A stretch of 64,000 nucleotides of DNA from Termitomyces sp. T153 (taxonomy: Eukaryota; Basidiomycota; Agaricomycetes; Agaricales; Lyophyllaceae), in NCBI GenBank assembly GCA_018296165.2, contig JACKQL020000001.1:1922001-1986000 (forward strand). Reading direction: 5' to 3'. Within the stretch, counting starts at the first letter, position 1; every line of letters starts with the position of its first letter. The notes under the pieces were generated by a model. The model saw only the letters and a program-made list of their open reading frames with translations, was not told the DNA's origin and did not search any database. Both the position numbers and the translations under genes were made by a program. Positions 10,892-23,800 of this stretch are shown piece by piece.

Positions 10892-11723
10892 CTTGCCCTG
10901 CCCCTCCCTTAATTTTTGTGCTGCGCCTTGCCGTGGTCAGCCTTTCCGCAAGTGGCGCACGTGTGGGGATGCCCCCAGAGGCATGAGTGGTCGTACACTT
11001 GCCGTCATTAAACTTGCGGCAACGCTCGTTGGGGTTAGACGGGGCGCGGCCAGCCAAGGTACCTTTGAATTGCTTGGTGGGTGTAGCTTTGCAGTGAGCG
11101 TATACGTGCTTGGATAGCAGGTCACTGTCGCGTCGGCCCAACTGTGAGGAGTCGCCTGCAACCATCTCCACACGGCGGCGGTGAAAAAAGACCGAGGATA
11201 AGGATAGACAGCTGATCACTCGTATTCAGCGACAAGCTCCAGCAGCTGCTCCGCATACGCCCAGAAGATCTCCGTGGTCGACGCGTTGTTGACGTGGAAA
11301 GAGAGAATTCGGAAATATGGTTAGAGGGGGATGAGCACCTAGAATGGAGTTTTATATTCCCTAGCGGCTCGGTGGCTAACTTCGAATTGGTAAGTTGCGC
11401 CATTGAACGTGTACGCGATTTCCCTGTCGCGGTTGGTGGGGTCGAGTTTGTGCAGGTCTGCGGCCTTGAATTCGTATGATGATCGCCGAGAGCACTGCCG
11501 CGTCGACGTCGGGGAAGCGAGTACGTAGGGAGAGGGGGGCAGCAGACGACGCACCGTTGACTCGGACAGCAGCAATCGGGGGAATTTTCGCGAGGAGCTG
11601 AGCCAATATTGTGTGAAGCTGCCTGTGGGAATCCCGAATCTCGACAACTTCTTGCGTCGAGAGAGTGGCATCTTCTGGTGAGGCAGGAGGAGGGGCGAGA
11701 GGAAGCGCTGATAAATCGACCAT
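10860..11723 (-). pseudogene. DIRS-type gag-like gene, broken
   Basis: The minus strand starts MVDLSALPLAPPPASPEDAT, continues TQEVVEIRDSHRQLHTILAQ and TRFPDVDAAVLSAII, then needs a frame change to FKAADLHKLDPTNRDREIAY, TYQFEVSHRAAREYKTPF and, after stops, ATTEIF-like and LLELVAEYE text. The C-terminal part has CRKFNDGKC, the start of a cysteine-rich zinc-knock-type segment. It lies directly upstream of the RT on the same strand, as gag does in DIRS elements. CpGs are retained here, unlike in the recombinase half. The assignment rests on position and general character more than on a diagnostic domain. Confidence 0.5.
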
Positions 11724-11829
11724 CAGGAGCTCTAGCAGACAAGGACGAGTTTCTCATGCACTGTGAAAGCACGACAAAGAGTAGATTAGATCACGATCTA
11801 AAAGACGACGCGTGACGTGTCTCATCTAT

Positions 11830-13220
11830 CGAGCGCGATGGTAATGTAATGTAAGTGAGACTTTATGCAGAGGTCGTCGGCACTGCTACCGGGTACGGTG
11901 ATCAAATCCTCGCCCCGAATCAACCCCGGACAAGCCTGAATCAGCGCAAGCTGGGCATCTTAGATAATGTGGGCGGTGGGGCGGACCGTATCCGGTGAGG
12001 TGACGCTCTGTGACCCTGGCGACTGAGGTTACGCCGACTGCGGCGTAGAGGATAGTCCCAGAAATGATACCAGAGATCCCCACAAAGTCCGGGAAACCCA
12101 TACATATCGACCCTTCATCCATTCCTTGCCAGTAACAGTCTCCAAGACAATCCTACAGAGGTCAAAATCTGATGACAATCGATGACAACAACCACAAATT
12201 GCTGTACATAGCGTTCACAGTAATTGGCACGAACTGTCTCGAAGCGTGGTACTTATGTTTCTATTATCCCGCATTCACAGGCTCACGAAGCCCCTATTCC
12301 TTTTACCGGCTCGAAGATTCCTTACTACCATGGATACTGCCTCCCCAGGACCAATTGAAACCTCGATTCACGATAAGGTTTCCTCGCAATCCCAGTCCTT
12401 TTCGTTCGACTGAGTTGTCGTGTCGTGTAGCTCGTACAATCTTTACAGCCCATATCATTATCTATTACAAACGATTCGTGGAAACACCGACATCATGCAC
12501 CGATGCGAGCCCAAGGTGGAGATAATGGAGAAACACGTAGGTCTCGCGGATAAAATCGTAGCTATTGTCATCATGACGGAAAATCTAGATTTTTCTGTCC
12601 AAATTGTCTCGGATGCATTCAAAGAGAAGGTCAGTTTTATAAAGTCTTCCCTCTTGAAAACTCTTGAGTTCATCTTCCTCAGACTACCATGCAGCGACAC
12701 CGCTTGGTATACTCTGTTCTCTCCGAAGAACTTGCTCAAGGACTGCACTCCCTGTCTTTGAGGACTAGAACTACTGATGAAATACAGTAACTTCTAATGC
12801 ATATCCCAAGTGATTTGCATGAATTACTTTCAAATACCTGAGTTGAAATTCGGCTGTAGTCTTCTAATGTTGGCCGAGGTCTTTCTTCCCAACCATCAAG
12901 GGATGTGACTAGGTTTTGGAGACTATCCCCATCCCCTTTGAAACATACCAAATAAGCAGGCTCGGGTAACAGTTACGACTGGGAAACCATCTATGGATAA
13001 CAAAATCAGTCATGATCAACGCATTCCTTCACACCCAACCTATCTAACTCCTGCGAGTTGCGTATCAAAGCAGTACAGACCTTAGAAAACATTACAGTGT
13101 TGGCTGTGCTGACTGTACTTCGAGGTAACTTGGAGGACCGCTCGGCAACCAGTGCTTGATATATATAATAGCTAACTAGGCAAAATATCTCATCCGATCG
13201 TGATTGTGCCACCATTTAAC
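11830..13220. other. intergenic, no gene recognised
   Basis: Several ORFs of 60-110 codons exist on both strands (for example 12420-12761 plus and 12122-11886 minus). None shows a known motif, a convincing exon chain or a start context. The right part would contain the promoter of the zinc-finger gene that starts at 13221. Confidence 0.5.
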
Positions 13221-14512
13221 ATGTCGTCTTGCTCAAACGGTACTTCACATGCAGAACGTCCAACCCTTCCACCAATCCGTGATCTTTTCTATGGTGTGTG
13301 ATATCTGGTACTCGCCAAAGCGGAAAATAAATAGTAATATTTTAATAACATGACAGACTTATGCGCGCCTCACGACTCCCCATCTCTGACGCTCGCTCGT
13401 CTACGTGTCACTAATGACTGTGACGACCTGTCTTCCTCTGGTCATATTCCCATACGCCCTAGTTCTTCGTTGGGTATTTCCAGGCACCGCGAAGCACTTC
13501 ATCAGAGGTGTTATACACCTCAGTACGGGTTCAACGAAATTCATACGAACCCACAACAGCCACTCTTTAAGCCTCATTGCGTTTCCCGCTCTCTAGATCG
13601 ATCCTTTGAACCACACTCTAATCATGTACCACGTCCATCTGAAGGATATCATCTAAGAATGCGTCAATTTTCTCCACCAAAGGCAGTAACAAGTCATACG
13701 CCGCAGGGGTTGAGGCTGCGTAGGCATCTATCGTCCAATTCCCTCTCTACTACCCACGGTTACCTTCCTGCAGCCCTCCAATATGAGGACGGACTCACAC
13801 CTGGTCCCCGCCATGACTCTAAGGTTTCTGACTTGTCAACTCAAAACCAGATGTGCAGACATCCTTCTTGGCCCGGAGAGTTATCTCCAGTAGGCCCCTC
13901 CTTGAGCAAGATGGAGGACGAGCGTACTCCCGTCACACAATATGGTGATATCATGCATCAGGCAATGTCTCTCAACTCCAGAGCCACAGAGGATACTCAC
14001 GGTGGGCAACTTTCCTCGAAATATGAATGCAGTTATTGCGGCAAGGGTTTCAATCGTCCTAGCAGTCTCAAGGCAAGTCTTGACCCTGTTTCACTGGCCA
14101 CACGCTTATCGCCTTGCCACAGATCCATCTTAACAGTCATACAGGGGCCAGGCGTAAGTGATCGCATATTCCAAGTGGTCGTTACCTTTCTGACGAGCTA
14201 ATCGCCTTAGCATTTGTGTGTCCGGTGGAGAGTTGTGGCCGGAGTTTCAGCGTTCTCAGTAATATGCGAAGGCATGCCCGTACCCACACCCTGACCCCAT
14301 TGCACATGGACCCTTCTAGTGACGACGACAACGAGCGTTCGTTTTCATTTACCGGTTCAACTCTGTCGTCGGATACCCTGAGTAGCCATTCTCGCAGCAA
14401 TAGCACCGCCTCTGTTTCAAGTACGGGCCCACGGAAGAGTCATGCCTCAGACGATGACACTGCACAAGATGATTCTCGTCCAGAGAAACGTTCCCGTATC
14501 AATCCGCACTGA
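13221..14512 (+). CDS. two-finger C2H2 transcription factor
   Basis: Four exons are inferred: 13221-13293, 13357-14072, 14123-14153 and 14211-14512, coding for about 373 residues. The N-terminal 240 residues are Ser/Pro/His-rich and disordered in character. The DNA-binding part is YECSYCGKGFNRPSSLK joined to IHLNSH (C-x2-C-x12-H-x3-H) followed by FVCPVESCGRSF...MRRHARTH (C-x4-C-x12-H-x3-H). The C-terminus is acidic and Ser-rich (DPSSDDDNERS, SDDDTAQDD), as in activation domains, and ends KRSRINPH. Both finger halves only join correctly if the second intron uses a GC donor (GCAAGT at 14073) and AG acceptor; the third exon is 31 nt. The likely role is a sequence-specific nuclear regulator; the target genes are unknown. 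The start at 13221 gives the only ATG in phase with exon 2. Confidence 0.82.
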
Positions 14513-17500
14513 TGTACTTTGACGACAAAGCTTTACTACATGGCTACGAACAATTGCACGGAGCCCGGGAATGACCATGACCTTATCTTATCTTATCTAT
14601 CTTTGACCTATCTTTTATTTTATCTTTATTAGCTTCTTACGCACTACCTATTTATTGACCCTTCGATGAACGAAATCATTCATCCCCCGGACCTGCATTA
14701 CTTTCTGTGTATAATTTTTTCGTAGTCCAGCACGCTGTATTCATGATATATTGCATACGCAATGAAATTTGCGACCTCTTCATCCACTTTTCGTGTTTCT
14801 CGAACAGATGGTTGGCCCTTATCTCTTGATCACATGTGTCTGATTAAAGGACCGAAAGCCTTGTCGGCCCTAAATGGTAGACTGGAAGTGTTTGCACGAG
14901 ACTCTTGTGGCGAAGCTTGCAAAAGCCAATGTTTCGTGAGAATCAACAGTTCGGCCCTATGTCCTGGAGCATCAAGTCGCGAGTGGAGTCGACGGGCGCA
15001 CCGTTCGCAGGAGCAAGTATCTAACACCTCCCATCAGTATGCCGCAATCAGCTTTATTAGAAATCTTTGGAACGTGTACACACCTCGGGCGCGGTATGTC
15101 TGAATCAAAGTGCCGAATTAGGAAGTTGAGCAAGTCACCACTCCCTATGTATTCCACAACCTGGATTGATACCGAACAATGAAATCGAAATGAAATCAGT
15201 CTTCGATATGACAGATTGGCAGGATGGTAGAGGAGGTACTGACGAGATCACTGTAAACTCGATCTTGGAAACTATAGTATAACCTCACTATCCACTCGGC
15301 GCCAGTGGATGACTTGACCATAGATGCCGATTCAAGGACGTCACGCCCGCGAAGCAGCCATGTCCTTTACGCGGCATGTCAATTTTTCGCAGCTGTAGGC
15401 TATTGTTATTGCACAAGATTCCAGTGGAGGGGAGGGAAAGAGGATATGTTATCTCATCACGTATAAATTTCCCGTCTACTGCTCTTTCACCAAGGAAACG
15501 ACACCAAAAGCTCCAGCTCCCCGATACTGCAACAGAATGAAAACCAAACGTACGGCCAAGCGATCAAACGGACCATGGCCAGTTGTCTTGAGCTTGACAA
15601 ATGCACTAGCATCAATCTTCTCTTCCGCCTTTGTCCACGAATGTAGTCGGACCCATTCTTCCTCCAACGACCTCGTGAATATTCCTTTTGTACCTGACTG
15701 AGGTTCATTCCTGCAATTAGTACCTTTTTCCAGAGCCTGCGTTACTCGCGGAACGGTGGGTACCGAAAGAACGGGAAGCAGGTTCTCAAAATAGATCCGT
15801 GCAGAAACAGCTTTGTATAAAGTGGCTAAAGAGGTTATAATTTCTCTTGGAGCAGACTGTGGTTGTAGGAGATTTATGTTCTCCAAAACAAGAATTGTTC
15901 TCTTCATCCTCTTAGATCCTAGAATAAAACTAACTTTCCAAGTCCATCAGGTCATCGTGTCGGCAGAGCCTCTAGTTGGTCTGCGTTAGATGCACAGACT
16001 AGATGTTTGGAACACGAGAGAATGAGGGTCAAGCTTAAGCAGCGTGAAATCCGAAGCGCAAGAAACGTACACAAAGCCTCTTGACTCGGAGATCATGTCC
16101 TTATTGTTTTTTCGACGTTTATTTATGGACGTTACGGGCGGTGCTACCTGTCCCAGCTGGAATTAGCTTGGATATTCCTAAATTGAGCTTGGAGGGCGAA
16201 GGAATGAGCATCATAGCCAGTCAGTCGTAGAAGGCTTGTGAAGGGAGGTGCCCACTGGAACAGTTGGTTCATCGGTTGCTAAGCAGGAAAACTGACCCAT
16301 GTATGGGACGTGAATTGTGGATCTATGAAGGTATATGCATCAGGAGAGCAACATGAGCCCTTTCTGACCCCTCTAAGCCACTGGCTGTAGCTTCAAGCTT
16401 CAAGCTTCATGCATCATGGCTCACCCATCCTTTACAAGGTCTCCCCCTCTCAGGTGTCCAACGGGGGCCAGGCCTTATAATCCTAACCTCAGAGAAGGAG
16501 AACAAGTAGAATGTTTAGTTGATGCTGTCAAATTGGTGCAACAATCAAAGCAACTTCACCGTACATAACACAAGCTTATCGGAGGTAATAGTGAACAATC
16601 CACAACTTATAGCGCACGTGGAGATAATCTAATCACTTCAAATTTCAGGCGCAATCACCGACGGCTGCCTTGTCGCCAGCCTCCGTCACCATGATCCATG
16701 ATCAGCACACATATGTATGAATGATCCCTGCGGCAAATCTCAATCGACCTCACTGATATGCAGCGCAAATTACCTCTGATCGACGTTCATTGACCCTTAA
16801 ATGGCTCGCCAAGTTGAAACCACCTCACCCTGTCTTCAATCGAGATCCAACTCGCCTCCACGTTTTTAATTGGAAATGTAACGTTAACATAACCGAAGAA
16901 GACCGATCACTGTTCTTACCGGTTCAAAACGGTGTATACGCGGCCGAGTCAAGAGCAGTACGTATTGCGAACCTCTCTGCTCCGATTTCTGTTCGCAGCG
17001 ACCGTTAGGGGTATTGTGTTGCCTACTTTCCTTAAGCTGTGGAAAAGAAGCGAATAACTCGCCCCTCGACACGAGGCAAAACACAGGTTCCAGGCGTCAA
17101 CCCGATTCAATGCACTCGTGTTTGCTAAAATGTCACGATTCGGGTTTGATTCGGGCAAACGGGCTACGTTCTACGAAGCCTTCCATGGCGCTGTGTTTCC
17201 CAAACGAACAATAATAAGGTTCTCTTTAAAACTCCCTTGGCCTGGAGCCCTACATAATCCAACTGATTTTAAACTTCTGCGCTCACTGCCTCTCCAAACG
17301 GCGCTGAACGCGTGTCCATTGCCAACACTAGCATCCTGACCTCAAGCAAGCCTCGTGTAATCATAAGTGCATGCCCACCTCCGCCCGTTCCATCCCTGAT
17401 CGTTTGAAGTGTTATCGCATCTGCAAGCGATTGACAACGCCCTCGTGTTCGCTCCTACATATATCCTGCGATTCCTCTTCATCTTTGCTTCACTAATATT

Positions 17501-17537
17501 CCCTTTCTTCCCTTGTTATAACTATCTGCTCACTAAT
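14513..17537. other. gene-poor interval
   Basis: Apart from the kinase-like remnant described separately, nothing is supportable. Short pyrimidine runs follow the zinc-finger gene near 14581-14635 and probably belong to its 3' region. A triple CTTCAAG microrepeat lies near 16391. The part from about 17350 to 17537 should contain the promoter and 5' untranslated region of the homeobox gene. Confidence 0.5.
14960..15907 (-). pseudogene. possible protein-kinase-like remnant
   Basis: On the minus strand a 143-codon ORF ends with YRGAGAFGVVSLVKEQ, which resembles a kinase glycine-rich loop (G-x-G-x-F-G-x-V). About 320 bp further on, a second ORF has VVEYIGSGDLLNFLIRHF, which resembles a kinase hinge and the following helix. 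A VKDMAASRA string between them could be the Val-x-Lys strand. Stops separate these pieces and I could not build an intron model joining all of them, nor find HRD or DFG motifs. It may be a decayed kinase gene, or a real gene whose introns I have misjudged. Confidence 0.3.
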
Positions 17538-18837
17538 ATGTCGAACGATCGGTTTTTGAATAGTTATACAAAACCTAGAACTCCAGATCATTCCCAAGGT
17601 TTCTTCCAGACAGGACAGGGTGGGCGACCTGTTGTCCTCCCTCCTATCTCATCGTTCAATTCAACCTTACCGTTAACAGGTCTGTCCTCATATTGATGTT
17701 CAAGGCCGATAGACTCAATTCTTCTCTATTCAGTGCCGTCATACCCTCCGCAATGTACACCTCGTTCTTCACCTGCAAGATATGAGGTCAATCACCAAGT
17801 GCTATATAATTACTGTAAGCTTTCCGTCGTAGATCCAGATAAGTCGTTGTCGCTATCTTATTGCTCGTTAATCTTCAGCTGCCGAGCCTGCAACATCATA
17901 TCCCTTCTACGACACTCATGAACGTTACCCCGCATCCTCGCAAAACTGCAACTACACGTCTAGAACTTCACCACCCCTTGTTGCTCATCCAGCTGACAAT
18001 CGAAAGCTCCCTCAGCTGTCCACTAGTAATGGAGGTGGATGGTCAACGACTCCATATATGACTACGACTTCATACCAGTCGGGAAGCAACATTCGTTCTC
18101 CTACAGCCTCTTATCCTGGACTATACGCGTATCCACAGACGAACCAAGGCAGTAATTATACGTACCTCCCGACCCAAGAACATAGTCACGTCCAAATTCC
18201 GGCTATGTTACCGTCAGCTTACAACACGGACCCGTACGGATATTCGGACCCATCTCGCAGTGAACATCATCGCTCATCTTCTCCGTATGGCCGCAGTTCC
18301 TCGCATGCGGTGCCCACGTCTACCACGCCCCCCCCAGTCTCTCCGACAACCCCAGAGGAGTCTACAATCAAAAAGAAGCGCAAGCGCGCCGACGCTCGTC
18401 AGCTGAAGGTGCTCAACGAAACCTACAATAGAACCGCGTTTCCTTCTACTGAAGAGCGGCTTGCGCTAGCGAAAGAACTCGATATGACGGCACGCAGTGT
18501 CCAGATATGGTATGCAATTTTTACTCGTTCGTAACTTACCAACACAACGACAACTCACCACATTAGGTTCCAAAACAAAAGGCAGTCTATGCGACAGACT
18601 AATCGCCAGTCATCTACCATGGGATCTTCCTCGTCTCAACCATTCTCTGTGAGTGGACAGGATCCACTTGAAGAGCTCGAGCACTCGCCAATGGGTTACG
18701 GGAACCCTCTGACAGCCGCCGAGGTTCAGTATGCCTCGCGGCAGTCTCCAGACACTTCGAGATTACCTCACGTCTCAGTATCTTCGTCTCAACGGCGTGT
18801 ACGACATGAAGAACCAGAGCACCGCAAGTACTATTAA
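17538..18837 (+). CDS. homeodomain transcription factor
   Basis: Four exons are inferred (17538-17679, 17734-17814, 17879-18509, 18567-18837), giving 374 residues in one phase-consistent frame. The N-terminal 210 residues are rich in Ser, Pro, Tyr and Thr. A basic stretch (KKKRKRADARQ) opens the homeodomain, which continues LKVLNETYNRTAFPSTEERL and ELDMTARSVQIWFQNKRQSM. The WFQNKR recognition helix is split by the last intron, within the Trp codon. The C-terminal tail is Ser/Gln-rich. This is a fungal non-TALE homeodomain of the kind that acts in development in mushrooms; which orthologue cannot be decided here. It is not a mating-type pair, since no second divergently transcribed homeodomain gene lies beside it. 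Confidence 0.88.
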
Positions 18838-20890
18838 TCAGAACTCCTCTTGACCTTTGACATAGTTACAGCCGATTCTCGTTTCATTTATCTTGTTTGT
18901 TTATCATACTCAGAAGCGGCTATCTCCCCTTAACTTACGATCTTTATATTAATCGACACTCTAAAATCCTGGTGCTTATGTACATATCCGCTCCTGATCT
19001 AACCCCATCCCTTCTTGTATCTATCCAAACTCACCAGACCCACATCTACCTTACAATATCGATTTAGTTTATTTTATGTAATCATATACATTTTTTCCTG
19101 GTGAACTATAAAATTGTTGGCGTATGGTCGTGGCAATGAGCGCCACGGCCTATTGTCGTTTACACCAGCTAGAACTCCTGAAGCTCGAATGTAATGGAGT
19201 GGGCGCTTTGGCTGATTGATCAGGTGAAAAGCGGCAAGAGATATGTAAGTTAGATTCGGAATCAATGGCACGGTACATCGTGGTGTGATCCGGCTACCAG
19301 TATCTATAATAAACAACCCGCGGGAGAGACGCAAGAAGTCTACTTGATGATGACTCGGAGCTGAAAGGAAGCTTTAATAGTGCTCATGCGGGAGTTCATC
19401 CCGCTTTCAAATCTCGTAATCTCGAGCTGCGCCTAATTGAACGACGGGAAAAGACGCATTGTCCTGATGAAACAGGGTTGCTGGCGAGAGAGGTCGGGAG
19501 TTGAACTGCTCGCAACTCGGAACGTTCTAGCAGGCGGAGGGCCTGAAATGGCAAGGGTCCCAAGATTACTGTAAATATTCGGCCAAGAAACACCATCGTA
19601 TGGCCCAGGGACAGAGCTGAGATCATTTTGCAAGTGAAATCGAATCAGATTGATGAGGGAACCGTCAAATGAATGTACCCAATTAGTTCCAACAAGAAAG
19701 ATATCACATTTGATTGTGAAGAAGCTGAGCAGACAATCTGCGTCTCAGAGGCCTCCCGCTCACTCAGTCGTGGAACAAGTTCGTTCTCGATTGTCAACAC
19801 CCAGGAGTTATTATCTGAAGAGATCCGCGAAACATTGATATTCTAGCTCGAGGTAAGGTAGATTTAGATTTACTTGCTCGTGATCTGAGTTGGATCTGCA
19901 GTCCAGAGAGTCGAGACGGGTCAGTGGATCGTGACCTGCGGCGTCGAGTTTGAACCGACGCGCATTGCTCGCCAAGAATGTTGTGCAATCTCCGTTACAA
20001 GACGCCATATAGGTGGAAACAGGGCCCTGATGGTCTAACAATTCCCAAAAGTTAAGCCCTCTCATGGTGAAGAGAGTTTATTAGACCGACCCGTTGGCCA
20101 GAAAAGGTTGTTGGGAAACTGAGCCTCTAGGTATCAGTGTTGATCAAGAAGAGTACCTACGTAGCTCCAGAGGAACCTCACTTGGCTTCCTGCAGTAACG
20201 TCAGCTTCGACTCGCCTGCGCCATCATTTCCACCGTGACCACCATAATGATAGCAATTGATCGTTGGCAGTGACTAGATGGCGCATCAACGTTGCATTAA
20301 CATTGATATATTTCAGAGAAACAAGAGTAGTCAAGTACACTCGTAACTCGTTGTAATGAGCAAGCGTCGATTACAAGAGGGAGCGGTCTGATACTTAATT
20401 AGGATGGGTACTTACCAAATCCGTCACGAGTGATTTTCCTCCCAAGAGGAGGATTGAAAAATCCTTAATGGACCTGGCGTGAATGGCGATCAAAGACTAC
20501 AAACTTTACGGATCTCTGCCCGTCTAGGATGACATTATGGACACATGCGTGGCCTTTTACTCTCGTCAAGGTAGTAAAAAGATACGCCACACAAAGAAGA
20601 ACCAACCAAAACATGTCAGAGTACGAGGTCGGACTCGACTCGGGATCTGGAGTAAAGTAGTAGGTAGTAGGAGCCACACTCGAGGAGGAAGCATGGATAT
20701 ATGGTCCTTGAACACGAAGCATCGCACGCATGACAGCAACATATTATTGACCCTTGTACATGGCATGTAGACGTTACGATCGGGACTTGAGCGCTTGAGC
20801 ATGGCAAAATAACGATCAAAATCATCCAGGAAGGGATATCAAATGGATTCTATCTACTATCCGCAAGGTGACCCCAGTAAAATCATTAAA
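18838..20890. other. intergenic, no gene recognised
   Basis: Two kilobases lie between the homeobox gene and the end of the ABC ATPase gene. ORFs of 60-90 codons are present on both strands without recognisable motifs or consistent splicing. CpG content is normal, so this is not an old methylated transposon. The left part contains the 3' region of the homeobox gene. Confidence 0.5.
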
Positions 20891-23800
20891 TCAGGGATCC
20901 ATTTCATCATCTGTATCCTCTGGCTTAGGCCCTCCTTCACTGAGCCAACGAAGTTTACGCAATCTTCTACGTTCTTCCTGAGCCTTGAGCTGGTTACGCG
21001 TCATTTTCTTCTTCTTTACAACTGGAGATACTACGGGAGTGGCCTCATCGCCACTTGCAATAGGAGTGCCGGCTGTCGATGTTGAAGGTGTTTGGAGTCT
21101 TGACCTTGCTGGCGTATTGGTCCCACTGCCTTTAGGAGACTTTCCATCCAAAAAGGCGTCCTCAACCAAGGCAGCCTTCCCTTGATGGGTCATACATCCA
21201 GCATTAACGTTCCAAATCTCAGGGCCTGGAAAAAAATAGTCGGTTCACAAGGGTACATGTAATTAAAAAAGAACTCACAGAGAGCGGACACAAATTCCTC
21301 ATTGTGAGAAATGATAACCTTTTCACAGACGTCGTTGAAGAAAAGCGTCACAATCAAAGTAACCAGTACGTACGACAGCACCTGCCCAGTCCTTGATGGC
21401 AACAGCCAGGCCACCGAGGGCTTCACGATCTAAGAAATTGCTTGGCTCATCCAAGACACAGATCTACCAAGATCCTAGTACTTATTTACTCAAAGACTGG
21501 TATTTTCGTACCTGAGGATTGTTCCATAGACAAGCAGCAATTACCAGTTTGATCTTTTGGCCTAGACGATTCGTCAGTATAGAAGGCACGGTGACGTAGA
21601 AGGTAGTACTTGCCACCGGACAGGCCCGATATTTCGTTATACTGTGCAATATCGCCATCCAAGCCAATTTGCTCCAAGTGTTTGCGAACAAGGTGAGCAG
21701 CGGTATCGCGTGCTCCAGCACCCTCTCGTGACGCTTCAAGATCATCAAATTGTTGCACTGGTTTGGCAAAGCCTTTCGCCAGAAGGTCTTCACGCGACAC
21801 CCAAGTGTTGAACTTATGATCAAGACCGCGCCACTTGATCTCATACTGGAAAGATTTCTTAAGCTTTTGCCGGCCCAAGAGCATCTGTTGCTTTCTTAGC
21901 TCTAGCTATATGCAGATCGGAGATCGGAGACGGACCTCAAGTTTGCGTTTCGATCCATCCTTGCCGACCCACTCGGTATCGAAGATACGTTGTTCCTCAG
22001 GCGTCAAGACCCGGGTAGCCTTTTCAAATAACTCGCCTGCCCGAAAATGTTACGGAGGATGCAATAAAATAAAGAGGTAAGCTTACGATCATGACCGTCC
22101 TGGAATCGCCATTGGATGTATCCAATGGGAGTTTTCTCTAAGTGACGTTCTTTTGGAATGGGTAGCGTAAGTACAAATAAAGTCTCGATAATATGTCAAT
22201 TACCTATGTGATGAGTAGCATGCTGTGAAACATAGCCTACACGAAGTGCAGGATGTTTATAGACAGTGCCTTCTTGAGGTATAGTTTCTCCCTTGATAGC
22301 GTCTTTCTTTGAGTATATCAATAGATCAAGGTGATAGTGCGTACCGTAATGAGTTTGATTAGGGTTGACTTCCCAGCGCCGTTAGGACCGACCACACCAA
22401 CACGACTGAAGATTAAGTCAGGACAGCTTTGAAAGACGTGATAAAAAGATGACCTTGAAAGAGAAAGAGCACAGCTGACGTTATACAAACTAGGTATACT
22501 CCTTCCTGGGTATGTAAATGTACAATTGGATAGTTTTAGAATGGCGCGCGTAGGACTTCGAACACCCATGAGCGAACCCGGCGGAGGGAAAGAAAATTTG
22601 ACAGAAGTTGCCGCTAGAGTGTAGTAAGATTTTGCCTCGGGGTGGCTTACAACAAAAGCGGACAGGTTTCCAGGATAATAGACGAGCTTGGATGGAGAAT
22701 AAGCATAGCTCGCGGGAAATAGAAATAGAGAGGTTATCTTGCCTTTTTCGACTCGTAATGAATGATATCAGTTGTAATATTGTCCAGGAATCTGATGACG
22801 GATTTCCGTGAATGGTTTGTCTCGTATCATATTTAGTACGCACCCAGAATCGTGGCTAACGATAAGGCAAGTGATATTTTTTTGGGAGATGAGGTATTGT
22901 TCCAACCATTTGACTGATGCTTTGTCCAACTAGCAATGAGTAGTCAGGATAAATATCACCGTTTCTACAGGACAAGACCTACATGATTAGTCGGCTGGAA
23001 AGCGTTTAACCCACGTTCAAAAGATTTCATATGACTCAAATGATGAATTTACCTCGTCGAGAAGGAGAAGATCGGCTTTGTAAAGCATAGCTCGAGCAAG
23101 CTCAAGCTTCATTTTCCAGCCACCTGATAAACCACCAACGATTTCGGCTTGTCGTTCGTCGTCGAAACCAACCTCGAGTAGCTGATCACGTATTTGAGAG
23201 CGGGGTACATGTACCAACGCTGGATCTAAAGAACACGGTCTCAATGCACCTCAGTTAGAGTAGCACATTACACTTACCAGCCGCGATAAAATCAAGTACA
23301 CTTAAAGAACCGTCTTCCCCTTGTAGTGAATGCTCAACCATCACGCATCGGAGTTGACTCTGAGGAGGAAAATTTTCGACCTTTCCTTCTTTAAGCTGAC
23401 GCATAAGTGTTGACTTTCCAGATCCGTTGGTTCCAAGGATACCATAACGACGGCCACGAATGAGTCGCAAAGTTGTGTGCGAAAGAAGGAGAAGTGCTCC
23501 ATAAGCCAAAGAAAAGAGGGTATCACATAACACTTCGCCTTCATCCGAAGACGCGGGAGAGACAGCATACTTAGCCTGTTATATGAGTTGTAAGTCAGAT
23601 GAGCGAAGACGAAACGAAGAACATTCACACCTTATCCATTGCATGGTAGTGCAGACGTATGGTCTCTGCAAAAGCAGTGGCGGTGTCCCTTTCCATCCAT
23701 ATAGTCAGGTACACACCCACGCAGCGCCTCCATGCTTCGCTGTCGTTAAAGCTCCGCGCAGCCACAAGATCTGCTACCATCGAAGCTTGGAAGTTGAGAG

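Larger units (their letters stand above)
7290..11772 (-). mobile_element. DIRS-like tyrosine-recombinase retrotransposon, decayed
   Basis: Read on the minus strand the order is gag-like gene (11723 to about 10860), reverse transcriptase (about 10890 to 9750) and tyrosine recombinase (about 9010 to 7290, interrupted by a solo LTR). The combination of this RT type with a tyrosine recombinase defines the DIRS superfamily. No terminal or internal complementary repeats could be delimited, so the true ends are unknown. All three genes are broken. The half to the left of about 10168 is almost free of CpG, while the half to the right is not, so the element may be a composite of two copies of different age. 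Confidence 0.7.

Noticed and set aside
16390..16410. CTTCAAG microrepeat
   Set aside because: Three short copies only; no sign of function or instability beyond chance.
17538..18837. Homeobox gene as part of a mating-type A locus
   Set aside because: No divergently transcribed partner homeodomain gene and no mitochondrial intermediate peptidase gene lie nearby.
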